Below are positions 8,094 through 16,910 of a stretch of 64,000 nucleotides of DNA, in pieces. Location of the stretch: contig NZ_JAAGOW010000001.1 in the NCBI RefSeq assembly GCF_010499245.1, positions 1,922,001-1,986,000 on the forward strand. Direction: 5' to 3'. This stretch comes from Variovorax sp. WS11. Its GTDB lineage: Bacteria; Pseudomonadota; Gammaproteobacteria; Burkholderiales; Burkholderiaceae_C. The first letter of the stretch is position 1. Each line of letters begins with the position of its first letter. The translations under genes and the position numbers were made by a program. The notes under the pieces are model-generated. The model saw only the letters and a list, made by a program, of their open reading frames with translations, did not search any database and had not been told where the DNA came from.

Positions 8094-10127
8094 ATGAAAG
8101 CAACGCACGCACGAACCGCACGGGGCCTGTTGGCCGCCGTGCTCATGCTCGCCGGCGCCGGCGGCGCCGGTGCCCAGACCGTCGTCCACGGCCAGGCCAG
8201 CTTCCAGCAACTGGGCAATGTCCGCTCGATCACCAACACCCCGGGCACCATCATCCAGTGGCCCGGCTTCTCGATCGCGGCGGGCGAAGTCACGCGCTTC
8301 GTCCAGCAGAGCGCGACCAGCACGGTGCTCAACCGCATCACGGGCCAGGAGCCCTCGCTGATCCTGGGCGCCCTCGAATCGAACGGCCGCGTCTTCCTGG
8401 TCAATCCCAACGGCGTGCTATTCGGCGCGGGTTCGCGGGTGGACGTGAACGGGCTGGTGGCGTCCAGCCTGGCGATCTCCAACAGCGATTTCCTGGCCGG
8501 CAAGATGAACTTCAGCGCCGGCGCGGTGGCGGGACGCGTCGCCAACCGGGGCCGGATCACGACGCCGGACGGCGGCCACGTGGTCCTGATCGCGCCGGAT
8601 GTCCAGAACAGCGGCCTCATCCAGTCGCCCGGCGGCGACGTGGTGCTGGCCGCGGGGCGCAGCGTGAAGCTGGCCGACAGCGCCAACCCGGCCCTGCACG
8701 TCGTGGTCAGCGCGCCGCAGGACCAGGCCGTCAACCTGGGCCAGATCGTGGCGCAGAGCGGGCGCATCGGCATCTACGGCAACCTGGTCAACCAGCGCGG
8801 CCTGGTCAGCGCCGACAGCGCGACGGTGGGCGCCGGCGGGCAGATCGTGTTGAAGGCGAGCGGCGACCTGCTGCTGGAGGCCGGCAGCCTGACCAGCGCC
8901 ACCGGCGCCGGCACGGGCGCCGGCGGCACCATCCACCTGCTGGGTGAGCGCGTGGGCCTCACGGGCAACGCGCGCGTGGACGCGAGCGGCAATGCCGGCG
9001 GCGGCACCGTGCTGGCCGGCGGCGACTACCGCGGCCAGAACCCGGCCGTCGCGAATGCCAAGCAGGTCTATGTGTCGGCCGACGCCAGCATCCGCGCCGA
9101 CGCCATCGAATCCGGCAACGGCGGCAAGGTGATCGCCTGGTCCGACGGCATCACGCGCGTCTACGGCAGCATCAGCGCCCGGGGCGGCGCCCGCTCGGGC
9201 GACGGCGGCTTCATCGAGACCTCGGGCCACGCGCTGGACATGCGGGGCCGCGTCGATACGCGCGCGCCGAACGGCCGCACCGGCACCCTGCTGCTGGACC
9301 CGACCAACATCTACATCGCGAACGACCAGGCCAGTGCCACCGGCGCGGGCATGGTGGGCACCGACAGTTCGGCCTCCACCTTCGTCGCCAGCGGCGCCGT
9401 GGGCGATTCGCTGCTGAGCGTGGCCACCCTGCAGGCCGCGCTCGCCACCAGCATGGTGGTCGTGACCACCGACAACGCGGCGGGCACGGGCGCGGGGATC
9501 ATCCAGGTGGTCGACCCCGTGACGTGGACCAGCGACACCAGCCTGGCGCTCCATGCCAACGCAGGCATCCGCATCAACGGGGCCATCAGCGGCGGGCCCG
9601 GCAGCCGGCTCGAGCTGCGCACGGCTTCGGGCGACATCGACCAGACTGCGCCCATCACCGTGGTGACGCTGTCGGCGCGCGCGGACACGGGTTCGGTCAA
9701 CCTCGGCCATGCGGGCAACCAGGTGCAGCGGCTGGCCGGCTTTGCCAACGGGGCCGGCGGATTCAACTTTCGCAGCAGCAGCAGCGCGCCGCTGATCATC
9801 GGCAATGCCGGCCCGGAAGCCGGCATCACTTCGCTGGGCAACGGGCCCATCGACATCGACGTCGCAGGCGACCTGACGCTGCAAAGCCCGGTCAGTTCGC
9901 AGGCCGGCAACATCGTGTTGGCCTCGGCAGCGACCTTCGACAACCAGTCCACCGTGGATTCGATCAGCGGCCGGGTGACGGCGCAGGGCATCGTGCTGCG
10001 CCCCTCCCTGGCAGACTGCATGGCCGACACGGCGCTGGCCGGTTGCACCGCGGTGCTGCCGACGCTGGCGGTCTGCCAGGAAAATCCGGCCATCGCCGGC
10101 TGCTCGGTCGTGTTGCCGCCCCGGTGA
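8094..10127 (+). CDS. TpsA exoprotein with filamentous-haemagglutinin N-terminal secretion domain; C-terminus apparently cut by frameshift
   Basis: 677 aa as read. The ATG at 8094 follows a GAGGAAAAA ribosome site 13 bp after tpsB. Signal peptide about 1–27, then the TPS secretion domain with TIIQWPGFSIAAGEVTRF, NRITGQEPS and VFLVNPNGVLFGAGSRVDV, the hallmarks of FHA-type substrates. The middle is beta-helix-like, rich in Gly, Asn and Ser. The last 40 residues begin a Cys repeat (C-x8-C-x9) that stops abruptly at LPPR, while the same repeat resumes downstream in a different frame, so the true protein is probably about 864 aa. It is an adhesin-like or biofilm-matrix protein by family. Whether the break is biological or a sequencing error cannot be told here. 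Confidence 0.85.
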   Translation: MKATHARTARGLLAAVLMLAGAGGAGAQTVVHGQASFQQLGNVRSITNTPGTIIQWPGFSIAAGEVTRFVQQSATSTVLNRITGQEPSLILGALESNGRVFLVNPNGVLFGAGSRVDVNGLVASSLAISNSDFLAGKMNFSAGAVAGRVANRGRITTPDGGHVVLIAPDVQNSGLIQSPGGDVVLAAGRSVKLADSANPALHVVVSAPQDQAVNLGQIVAQSGRIGIYGNLVNQRGLVSADSATVGAGGQIVLKASGDLLLEAGSLTSATGAGTGAGGTIHLLGERVGLTGNARVDASGNAGGGTVLAGGDYRGQNPAVANAKQVYVSADASIRADAIESGNGGKVIAWSDGITRVYGSISARGGARSGDGGFIETSGHALDMRGRVDTRAPNGRTGTLLLDPTNIYIANDQASATGAGMVGTDSSASTFVASGAVGDSLLSVATLQAALATSMVVVTTDNAAGTGAGIIQVVDPVTWTSDTSLALHANAGIRINGAISGGPGSRLELRTASGDIDQTAPITVVTLSARADTGSVNLGHAGNQVQRLAGFANGAGGFNFRSSSSAPLIIGNAGPEAGITSLGNGPIDIDVAGDLTLQSPVSSQAGNIVLASAATFDNQSTVDSISGRVTAQGIVLRPSLADCMADTALAGCTAVLPTLAVCQENPAIAGCSVVLPPR

Positions 10128-10510
10128 CAACGACCCCCTCCCCCCTGCGCCTGCACCGCCCACGCTGAGCGCATGGCATCGCCGACCCGGCCCTGGACGG
10201 CTGCGCCACGGTGCTGCCCAGCATGGCCGCCTGCACCAGTGCGCCCGCGACGGCCGGATGCAGCGTGGTCCTGCCGAGCCTGAGCACTTGCACCGCCATT
10301 CCTGCGCGGGCGGGGTGTTCCGCCGTGCTGCCGTCGTTGTCGCAATGCATCGCTGCACCCTCGACGGCGGGATGCTCGGCCGTGCTCCCGAACCTCGCCG
10401 CTTGCAACGCGACCCCCGCCTTGCCGGGCTGTTCGGTCGTGCTGCCTCCGGTGAATGTCTGCCTTGCCAATCCAACCGCGGCCGGCTGTGCGGTGGTGCT
10501 GCCACCGGTA
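10017..10510 (+). repeat. 54-bp (18-codon) tandem Cys repeat in tpsA tail
   Basis: Eight units of pattern C-x(8)-C-x(9), each with a core like GC-S-V-V-L-P-x-L, begin at Cys codons 10017 onward and run to about 10510. Between units two and three lies a Pro-rich linker. Units one and two are in the tpsA frame. Units three to eight are in another frame, which is how the frameshift was recognised. The even spacing of two Cys per unit suggests intra-unit disulphides on the cell surface. The Cys-unit spacing is seen directly; the disulphide idea is inference. Confidence 0.8.
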
Positions 10511-10690
10511 CGGGACGCCATCGCCGAACCCGTGAGCCAGGCGGTGAACACGACCACGGACATCATCAACAGCGTCAGCGCCACGGTGTCGAAGCCGGTC
10601 GACAAGTCAGAAGACAAGAAGGACGCGACCTCGCTGGACGCGAAGGGCAGCGTCAAGAACGAACCGACCAAGAAGATGTATTGCAACTAA
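10128..10690 (+). pseudogene. Displaced C-terminal part of TpsA (Cys-repeat tail) after two apparent +1 shifts
   Basis: Read from 10177 in the frame ending at 10690, this encodes IADPALDGCATVLPSMAAC and five more Cys units, followed by a Ser/Lys-rich tail ending KKMYCN. Removing one C from the C4 run at 10119–10122 reads through the TGA into a Pro-rich linker (DNDPLPPAPAPPTLSA). Removing one G at 10175–10176 then joins the linker to the next Cys unit exactly in register. Both changes are in homopolymers. No ribosome site precedes the fragment, so it is unlikely to be a separate gene. If the sequence is right, the adhesin is truncated. Confidence 0.7.
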
Positions 10691-10702
10691 CCGGGGCAGA
10701 CC

Positions 10703-11524
10703 ATGAACCTCCATTCCCCTGTCCTCGCATCCCTCTTGGCCGCGCTCTCGCTCTTCGGCGCACAGGCCGGCGCCGGCACGCCGGCCGGCCAGCTGACGCA
10801 GCTGAGCGGCTTCGTGATGGCCGTGAAGGCCGACGGCGTGCTGAAAGTGCTGTCGCCGCAATCCGTCGTCGAAGTGGGCGACACCCTCACCAGCGAGCAG
10901 GACACCTACGTTCGCATCGGCTTGGCCGATGGCCGCCAGGCCGTGCTCGGCCCCCATACCCGGCTGAAGATCGCGAGTGTGGCCCGGCTCGATCTGGCGG
11001 AAGGTCAACTGCAGGTGCTCGCCGGTCCAGCCCCCGGCGCCGGCCGCCTGGTCATCGAGGCGGGCGACACCACGGTCGATGCCGGCACGGGCAGCTTCAA
11101 TCTCTTCTACCGGCCGGATCCCGCCGTCGCCCTGGCGCGGCGCGCGTATGCGCAGGCCAGCCTGGCCTTGGCCCCCAGCCCGGTGCAAAGCGATGCGGAG
11201 GTGGCGCTGCCTGTCTGGGAGAAGGTGGCGCAGGTCCAGATTCCTTCGGCGCCACGCCCGCCGTCCGCGTCGAGCGCGCTCCTGCCAGGCCTCTATGTGC
11301 AAGTGATCGACGGCCTCATCAATATGTCGAACAAGGGCGGCTCGCAAAGCTATTCGCCCGGGCAGTTTGGGTACACGCCCAACTTCGCGCAGCCGCCGGC
11401 GATGTTGCCGAAGAATCCCGGACTTCAATTCACTCTGCCGGCAACCTTTTCAATCCCGACCACCGGCGGATCCGCCAGCAACAGCGGCGCGAAGAACAAC
11501 GCCGTCGATTGCGAAGTGCGCTGA
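10703..11524 (+). CDS. FecR-domain periplasmic/secreted protein
   Basis: 273 aa with a signal peptide (about 1–25, cleaved near AGAGTPAG). A FecR domain occupies about 40–130: VLKVLSPQSVVEVGDTL, then YVRIGLADGRQAVLGPHTRL, the usual two beta-strand signature. The C-terminal half is low complexity and Pro/Ser-rich. No transmembrane anti-sigma region or FecI partner is present, so this is the FecR-like domain found beside surface proteins rather than a true iron-signalling anti-sigma factor. It lies 12 bp after the tpsA tail and probably belongs to the same operon. A structural or accessory role for the adhesin is inferred. Confidence 0.75.
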   Translation: MNLHSPVLASLLAALSLFGAQAGAGTPAGQLTQLSGFVMAVKADGVLKVLSPQSVVEVGDTLTSEQDTYVRIGLADGRQAVLGPHTRLKIASVARLDLAEGQLQVLAGPAPGAGRLVIEAGDTTVDAGTGSFNLFYRPDPAVALARRAYAQASLALAPSPVQSDAEVALPVWEKVAQVQIPSAPRPPSASSALLPGLYVQVIDGLINMSNKGGSQSYSPGQFGYTPNFAQPPAMLPKNPGLQFTLPATFSIPTTGGSASNSGAKNNAVDCEVR

Positions 11525-11532
11525 GCGCAAGG

Positions 11533-11574
11533 AAAAAAGCCCCGCCAGGCCGAAGCCTGCGGGGCTTTTCTTTA
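11533..11574. terminator. Bidirectional rho-independent terminator
   Basis: AAAAGCCCCGC pairs with GCGGGGCTTTT across an AGGCCGAAGCCT inner stem-loop, flanked by A-runs on the left and T-runs on the right. It sits between the FecR-domain gene (plus) and the psiF-like gene (minus), so it can stop both transcripts. Confidence 0.85.
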
Positions 11575-11591
11575 TCAGCTTGCCGCGCCGC

Positions 11592-12002
11592 TCAGGCGGC
11601 CGGCTTGGCGGAGAGGCATTCCTTCATGAAGGCCTTGCGCTCGTCGCCCTTCAGCGCCTTGGCCTTGGGGTCGGCATTGCAGGTCTTCATCTTGTCCTGC
11701 TGCGTCACCGGCTTGGCCGAGAGGCAGGTCTTCATGAAGGCCTTGCGCTCATCGCCCTTCTTGTCTGCGGCGTCCTTGTTGCAGGTCGCCATCTTGCTCT
11801 GCTGAGCGGTCGGGGCCTTGGCGGCGGGCGTGGCCGGAGTGGCAGGCATCGCCGGAGCGGGAGCGGCCTTGGCGGCGGGAGCGGCCTTGGCGGCGGGAGC
11901 CGCCGGCGTCGCGGGAGCGGCCGGAGCGGCCTTGTCCTGCGCATGCGCCGCGCCGACGGAAAGACAGGCGGCCATGGCCATCAGGGAGAGAAGCTTCTTC
12001 AT
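11592..12002 (-). CDS. PsiF-repeat protein
   Basis: 136 aa, with the ATG at 12002 chosen because it begins a clear signal peptide (MKKLLSLMAMAACLSVGAAHA). A long Ala/Pro/Lys linker (about 22–66) precedes two PsiF repeats, each with a Cys–Asn pair and GDERKAFMK followed by CLSAKP. E. coli PsiF is phosphate-starvation induced and of unknown function, and carries the same two repeats. Here the Ala/Pro linker is longer than in the E. coli protein. It is transcribed away from argS and ends at the shared terminator. Confidence 0.85.
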   Translation of the reverse strand: MKKLLSLMAMAACLSVGAAHAQDKAAPAAPATPAAPAAKAAPAAKAAPAPAMPATPATPAAKAPTAQQSKMATCNKDAADKKGDERKAFMKTCLSAKPVTQQDKMKTCNADPKAKALKGDERKAFMKECLSAKPAA

Positions 12003-12132
12003 GGTGTGGGTGTCCTCTGAGGTGAGTTGTGACAGGGGCCCCGGGCCGGGGCCGCCCTTGCTAACGGCTGCTGCCGTACGGAGGATGACCGCTGCCGCCG
12101 GGGGCCGGGTTTGCCCCCGGTAAAATCCCGCG

Positions 12133-13818
12133 ATGCTATTGGTCAAACAGGAGCTGCTCGCGGCGCTCGCGAACACGCTCGAATCCCTTTCCCCCGGCTC
12201 CGGCGCCAAGGCGGTCTTCGAATCGCCCAAGGTCGCGGCCCACGGCGACCTCGCCTGCACGGCTGCCATGCAACTCGCCAAGCCGCTCGCACGCAAACCG
12301 CGCGAACTGGCCGAGGACATCAGCGCCGCGCTGCGCGCCACGCCCGCCTTCCAGCAGTGGGTCGATGCCATCGAGATCGCCGGCCCCGGCTTCCTCAACA
12401 TCCGCTTGAAGACTGCTGCCAAGCAGCAGGTGGTGCGCGAGGTGCTGGCCGCCGGCGAGGCCTTCGGCCGCGAGACCGCCAAACGCGATGGCGAAGGCGA
12501 GCGCGTGCTGGTCGAATTCGTTTCTGCCAACCCCACCGGCCCGCTGCACGTGGGCCACGGCCGGCAGGCCGCACTGGGCGACGCCATCTGCAACCTGCTC
12601 GCCACGCAGGGCGCGCAGGTGTGGCGCGAGTTCTATTACAACGACGCCGGCGTGCAGATCCAGACCCTCGCCACCAGCACCCAGCTGCGTGCCAAGGGCT
12701 TCAAGCCGGGCGATCCGCAATGGCCCGAGCAGGCCTACAACGGCGAGTACATCGCCGACATCGCCAACGACTTCAACGCGAAGAAGACGGTGCGCTCGGA
12801 CGATCGCGAATACACCGCCAGCGGCGACGTGGAGGACATCGACTCGATCCGCCAGTTCGCGGTGGCCTACCTGCGCCACGAGCAGGACCTGGACCTCAAG
12901 GCCTTCCAGGTGCGCTTCGACAACTACTACCTGGAGTCCAGCCTCTACACCAGCGGCCGGGTCGAGGCCACGGTCAAGAAGCTGGTCGAAGCCGGCAAGA
13001 CCTACGAGCAGGACGGCGCGCTGTGGCTGAAGTCGACCGACTACGGCGACGACAAGGACCGCGTGATGCGCAAGGGCGACGGCAGCTACACCTACTTCGT
13101 GCCCGACGTCGCCTATCACATCGCCAAGTGGGAGCGCGGCTTCCACAAGGTGGTGAACATCCAGGGCACCGACCACCACGGCACGATCGCGCGCGTGCGG
13201 GCCGGCCTGCAGGCCGCGGGCGAAGGCATCCCCTCCGGCTACCCCGACTACGTGCTGCACACCATGGTGCGCGTGATGCGCGGCGGCGAGGAGGTCAAGA
13301 TCAGCAAGCGCGCCGGCAGCTACGTCACGCTGCGCGACCTGATCGAGTGGACCAGCACCGACGCCGTGCGCTTCTTCCTGCTCAGCCGCAAGCCCGACAC
13401 CGAGTACACCTTCGACATCGACCTCGCGCTGGCGCAGAACAACGACAACCCGGTCTACTACGTGCAGTACGCCCATGCGCGCATCTGCTCGGTGCTGGCG
13501 GCCTGGGGCGGCGACGTGGCGACGCTGGCGCAGGCCGACCTCTCGCCGCTCGAAAGCCCGGCCGCCCAGGCCCTGCTGCTGATGCTGGCGAAGTACCCCG
13601 ACATGCTGGCCGCCGCGGCCCAGGACTTCGCGCCGCACGACGTCACCTTTTACCTGCGCGAGCTGGCCGCCAGCTACCACAGCTACTACGACGCCGAGCG
13701 CATCCTGGTCGACGACGAGCCGGTGAAGCGGGCCCGCCTGGCGCTGGTCGCCGCCACCGCGCAGGTGCTGCACAATGGCCTCGCGATTCTCGGCGTGAGC
13801 GCGCCGCGCAAGATGTGA
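12133..13818 (+). CDS. argS: Arginyl-tRNA synthetase
   Basis: 561 aa, typical for class I ArgRS. It has the N-terminal Add-1 domain (about 1–100), the catalytic domain with the HIGH signature as HVGH (about 138–141) within [16 protein letters not shown], the KMSKS equivalent as KISKR (about 389–393), and a DALR anticodon-binding C-terminus (YVQYAHARI onward). It charges tRNA-Arg in the cytoplasm. It begins a probable argS–SPOR–dsbA run: the SPOR gene follows after 14 bp. Confidence 0.97.
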   Translation: MLLVKQELLAALANTLESLSPGSGAKAVFESPKVAAHGDLACTAAMQLAKPLARKPRELAEDISAALRATPAFQQWVDAIEIAGPGFLNIRLKTAAKQQVVREVLAAGEAFGRETAKRDGEGERVLVEFVSANPTGPLHVGHGRQAALGDAICNLLATQGAQVWREFYYNDAGVQIQTLATSTQLRAKGFKPGDPQWPEQAYNGEYIADIANDFNAKKTVRSDDREYTASGDVEDIDSIRQFAVAYLRHEQDLDLKAFQVRFDNYYLESSLYTSGRVEATVKKLVEAGKTYEQDGALWLKSTDYGDDKDRVMRKGDGSYTYFVPDVAYHIAKWERGFHKVVNIQGTDHHGTIARVRAGLQAAGEGIPSGYPDYVLHTMVRVMRGGEEVKISKRAGSYVTLRDLIEWTSTDAVRFFLLSRKPDTEYTFDIDLALAQNNDNPVYYVQYAHARICSVLAAWGGDVATLAQADLSPLESPAAQALLLMLAKYPDMLAAAAQDFAPHDVTFYLRELAASYHSYYDAERILVDDEPVKRARLALVAATAQVLHNGLAILGVSAPRKM

Positions 13819-13832
13819 TTGCTACCCTCCAC

Positions 13833-14558
13833 ATGACTACAAGACGACAAAGCGGCAACATCGTCATCGGCCTGATCGTCGGGCTGGTGCTGGGCCTGGG
13901 CGTGGCGCTGGGCATCGCGGTCTACGTGACCAAGGTGCCCATCCCCTTCATGACCAAAACGCAGCGCGGAGGCCCCGAGCAGGACGAGGCCGAGGCGCGC
14001 AAGAACCGCGACTGGAACCCCAACGCCCCCCTGGCCGGCAAGGCCGGCGCCGTGCGTCCGCCCGAGCCGCCGGCCGCCCCCGTGGCGCCGCAGCCCTCCG
14101 CCGCGGCACCCGGCGTCCCGCAGACCGCGCCGGCCCCGGTGGTGGTCCCTCCGACCGCTCAGCAGCAGCAGCAACAACAACAGCGAGCCGCGCGCCCGCC
14201 CGTGCCGGCCGAAGCCAACGCGTCGCCGCCGTCGAGCGACCCCATCGGCGATCTCGCGCGGGCCCGTTCGGGCGCCGGCCCTGGCACCACCACCGCCGCC
14301 GCGACGCCCAGCGCCAGCGACCCCTTCATGTACTTCGTGCAGGCCGGCGCCTTCCGCACCCCCGAGGATGCCGAGACGCAGCGCGCCAGGCTCTCGCTGA
14401 TGGGCGTGGAGGCGCGGGTCACCGAGCGCGAGCAGGCCGGCCGCACCGTCTACCGGGTGCGTGCGGGGCCTTTCAACAAGAAGGAAGATGCCGACCGGCT
14501 CAAGGAACGGCTCGACGGCGGCGGCCTCGAATCGGCCCTGGTGCGCGTGCAGCGCTGA
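13833..14558 (+). CDS. SPOR-domain membrane protein
   Basis: 241 aa. One N-terminal transmembrane helix (about 9–31), a long periplasmic linker rich in Pro, Ala and Gln, including eight consecutive Gln encoded by a CAG/CAA run at about 14161–14184, and a C-terminal SPOR domain (about 165–240) with YFVQAGAFRTPEDAE and YRVRAGPF. SPOR domains bind denuded septal peptidoglycan, so the protein probably acts at the division site like FtsN, though it is not FtsN by length. It lies 14 bp behind argS, an arrangement I recall from related genomes. Confidence 0.88.
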   Translation: MTTRRQSGNIVIGLIVGLVLGLGVALGIAVYVTKVPIPFMTKTQRGGPEQDEAEARKNRDWNPNAPLAGKAGAVRPPEPPAAPVAPQPSAAAPGVPQTAPAPVVVPPTAQQQQQQQQRAARPPVPAEANASPPSSDPIGDLARARSGAGPGTTTAAATPSASDPFMYFVQAGAFRTPEDAETQRARLSLMGVEARVTEREQAGRTVYRVRAGPFNKKEDADRLKERLDGGGLESALVRVQR

Positions 14559-14642
14559 GCCATCCTCTTTTCGCGCTCGCGCCGTCCCCGGGAACTCCGG
14601 CGGCATCGCGGGCTCTGTCAGGCGCACAGGAGAACCTTACAC

Positions 14643-15287
14643 ATGAAACGTCGTGATTTTTCGCTGGCCGCCACTTCGCTGGGGCTGCTTCCTCTGATGA
14701 CCCCGACCCACGCGCAGACGCTGGGGCCCAAGGCCGGCACCGACTACGCAGTGCTCGACAAGCGCGTGCCGGTCGACGCGCCGGCCGGCAAGGTCGAGGT
14801 GATCGAGTTCTTCTGGTACAACTGCCCGCACTGCAACGCCTTCGAGCCCACCCTCGAGGCCTGGATCAAGAAGCTGCCGCCGCACGTGGCCTTCAAGCGC
14901 GTGCCGGTCGCCTTCCAGGCCAGCTTCCAGCCGCAGCAGAAGCTCTACTACGCACTCGAGGCCATGGGCAAGGTCGACGAATACCAGCTCAAGGTGTTCA
15001 ACGCCATCCACCAGCAGCGCCAGAACCTCTCAGGCGAGCAGCAGATCATCGACTGGGTCGCGGCCAACGGCCTGGACAAGGCCAAGTTCACCGAGCAATA
15101 CAAGTCCTTCAGCGTGGCGAGCAAGATCCAGCGCGCCAAGCAGCTGCAGGACGCCTACCAGGTGGCCGGCGTGCCCTCGATCGGCATCGCCGGGCGCTGG
15201 TATGTCGACGGCGACCTCGCGAAGAGCATGGAGCGCGCCCTGCAGGTCACCGATTTCCTGATCGGCGAAGCGCGCAAGAGCGCCTGA
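14643..15287 (+). CDS. dsbA: Periplasmic thiol:disulphide oxidoreductase DsbA
   Basis: 214 aa preceded by AGGAG. Twin-Arg-free signal peptide about 1–21 ending in AQT. The thioredoxin fold carries the active site C61-P-H-C64 within FFWYNCPHCN, the exact DsbA motif, and the cis-Pro loop in GVPSIGIAG. It introduces disulphides into exported proteins and is re-oxidised by DsbB, which is not in this window. Cys-rich exoproteins such as the TpsA tail upstream could be substrates. A terminator follows. Confidence 0.93.
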   Translation: MKRRDFSLAATSLGLLPLMTPTHAQTLGPKAGTDYAVLDKRVPVDAPAGKVEVIEFFWYNCPHCNAFEPTLEAWIKKLPPHVAFKRVPVAFQASFQPQQKLYYALEAMGKVDEYQLKVFNAIHQQRQNLSGEQQIIDWVAANGLDKAKFTEQYKSFSVASKIQRAKQLQDAYQVAGVPSIGIAGRWYVDGDLAKSMERALQVTDFLIGEARKSA

Positions 15288-15310
15288 GACCGCCCCTCTC
15301 CCCCGTAGGA

Positions 15311-15334
15311 AAGCCCGCTTCGGCGGGCTTTTTC
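15311..15334 (+). terminator. Rho-independent terminator after dsbA
   Basis: AAGCCCGC–TTCG–GCGGGCTT stem-loop followed by TTTT, 23 bases after the dsbA stop. It separates the argS–SPOR–dsbA unit from lptA. Confidence 0.85.
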
Positions 15335-15397
15335 ATCCGGGCGATCGAAGTCCGGTCGATGAGGCCGCATACAATCCGCCAGCAAGTTTCGTGCCTT

Positions 15398-16102
15398 ATG
15401 ACTTCGTTACCTATTTCCCCTCGCCCCAACCGCCGCTGTCGTGCTTTCGTATTCGCCTTGGTGCTGGCCGGCCTGGTGCCGATGGCGCAGGCCGAGAAGG
15501 CGGACCGCACCAAGCCGATGAACATCGAAGCCGACGCGATGCGCTATGACGACCTCAAGCAGACCAGCGTCTTCACCGGCAACGTGGTGATGACCAAGGG
15601 CACGATCATCATCCGCGGCACCCGCATCGACGTGCGGCAGGACCCGGACGGCTACCAGTACGGCGTGGTCACGGCCGCGCCCGGCAAGCTGGCCTACTAC
15701 AAGCAGAAGCGCGACGCCGGCACCGACGAGTGGATCGAGGGCGAGTCGGAGGTCATCGAGTACGACAGCCGCGCCGACAACGTGAAGTTCATCCGCCGCG
15801 CGGTGATGCGCCGGCTCTACGGCGCGACCGTCAACGACGAGAGCAGCGGGCCGCTGATCGTCTACGACCAGAGCAACGACACCTTCACCGTCAACGGCTC
15901 CTCGCTGCCGCCCAACGCGGGCGTGGCGGCGCCGCAGGGCGGGCGCGTGCGGGCCATCCTGACGCCCAAGGCGGCCGCCTCGGCGCCCGCGGCCGGCACC
16001 CGGCCGGCGGCTGCGGCCCCTGCCGCGGCGCCGGCGCCGGCACCCGCGAGCGGCACCGGCCTGCGCTCGAGCACCACCCTCGGCGGGGAAGAGCGCAAGT
16101 GA
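15398..16102 (+). CDS. lptA: LPS transport periplasmic protein LptA
   Basis: 234 aa from the ATG at 15398, which puts a signal peptide at the N-terminus ([16 protein letters not shown]). An in-frame ATG at 15359 is possible but would delay the signal. OstA/LptA domain about 35–180 ([28 protein letters not shown]). The C-terminal 50 residues are Ala/Pro-rich and outside the domain. It forms the periplasmic bridge for lipopolysaccharide between LptC and LptD. It is followed by lptB and rpoN; lptC, often just upstream in other proteobacteria, is not in this window. Confidence 0.92.
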   Translation: MTSLPISPRPNRRCRAFVFALVLAGLVPMAQAEKADRTKPMNIEADAMRYDDLKQTSVFTGNVVMTKGTIIIRGTRIDVRQDPDGYQYGVVTAAPGKLAYYKQKRDAGTDEWIEGESEVIEYDSRADNVKFIRRAVMRRLYGATVNDESSGPLIVYDQSNDTFTVNGSSLPPNAGVAAPQGGRVRAILTPKAAASAPAAGTRPAAAAPAAAPAPAPASGTGLRSSTTLGGEERK

Positions 16103-16116
16103 CGGAGGACCGGAGC

Positions 16117-16896
16117 ATGCTCAACGGCCGCAACGACGTGCTGAACAGCCGCCTGGAGGCGCGCGGCCTGCAGAAGACCTACGGCAGCCGCAAGGTGGTC
16201 AAGGACGTCTCGCTGGGCGTCGAGAAGGGCGAGGTCGTGGGCCTGCTGGGTCCCAACGGTGCCGGCAAGACCACCTCCTTCTACATGATCGTCGGCCTGG
16301 TGCGGGCCGATGCGGGCGAGATCAGCATCGACGGCGTGCCGATCGCGCACATGCCGATCCACCGCCGCTCCCGCATGGGCCTGAGCTACCTGCCGCAGGA
16401 GGCCTCGATCTTCCGCAAGCTGACGGTCGAGGAGAACGTGCGCGCGGTGCTCGAACTGCAGCGCGAGCCGAACGGGGACGGCCGGCCGATGCCCCTGTCG
16501 AAGCAGCGCACCGAGGAGCGCCTGAGCGAGCTGCTGCACGACCTGCGCGTCGACCACCTGCGCGATTCGCCGGCGCTGGCGCTGTCGGGCGGCGAGCGCC
16601 GCCGCGTCGAGATCGCGCGCGCGCTGGCCACCCAGCCCCGCTTCATCCTGCTGGACGAGCCCTTCGCCGGCATCGATCCGATCGCGGTGATCGAGATCCA
16701 GCGGATCATCAACTTCCTGAAGGAGCGCGGCATCGGCGTGCTCATCACCGACCACAATGTGCGCGAGACGCTGGGCATCTGCGATCACGCGTTCATCATC
16801 AGCGACGGGCATGTGCTGGCACAAGGCACGCCCTCTGAGATCGTCGACAACGCCGAGGTGCGACGCGTCTACCTCGGCGAGCATTTCCGGATGTAA
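16117..16896 (+). CDS. lptB: LPS export ABC transporter ATPase LptB
   Basis: 259 aa from the ATG at 16117, 7 nt after GGAGGA. An upstream GTG at 16099 is less likely. Walker A is [10 protein letters not shown] (about 45–54), signature LSGGERRR, Walker [13 protein letters not shown], and the H-loop is in [10 protein letters not shown]. The sequence [10 protein letters not shown] is specific for LptB. It powers LPS extraction by LptFG from the inner membrane. It sits 14 bp after lptA and 14 bp before rpoN. Confidence 0.95.
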   Translation: MLNGRNDVLNSRLEARGLQKTYGSRKVVKDVSLGVEKGEVVGLLGPNGAGKTTSFYMIVGLVRADAGEISIDGVPIAHMPIHRRSRMGLSYLPQEASIFRKLTVEENVRAVLELQREPNGDGRPMPLSKQRTEERLSELLHDLRVDHLRDSPALALSGGERRRVEIARALATQPRFILLDEPFAGIDPIAVIEIQRIINFLKERGIGVLITDHNVRETLGICDHAFIISDGHVLAQGTPSEIVDNAEVRRVYLGEHFRM

Positions 16897-16910
16897 GGGC
16901 CGGTCATCCA

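Noticed and set aside
10017..10510. Regular DNA repeat that could look like a CRISPR array
   Set aside because: The repeat is coding (18-codon period, conserved Cys), has no identical short repeats with unique spacers.
10258..11805. Open frame across the tpsA tail and fecR region in another phase
   Set aside because: It lacks the 18-residue periodicity and overlaps the clearly coding FecR frame.
11670..11940. Ala/Pro repeat DNA in the psiF-like gene as a mobile or minisatellite element
   Set aside because: Explained by the Ala/Pro/Lys linker between signal peptide and PsiF repeats.
12111..13832. Longer start for the SPOR gene, reading across argS
   Set aside because: The upstream part is a shadow of argS; the membrane helix begins right after the ATG at 13833.
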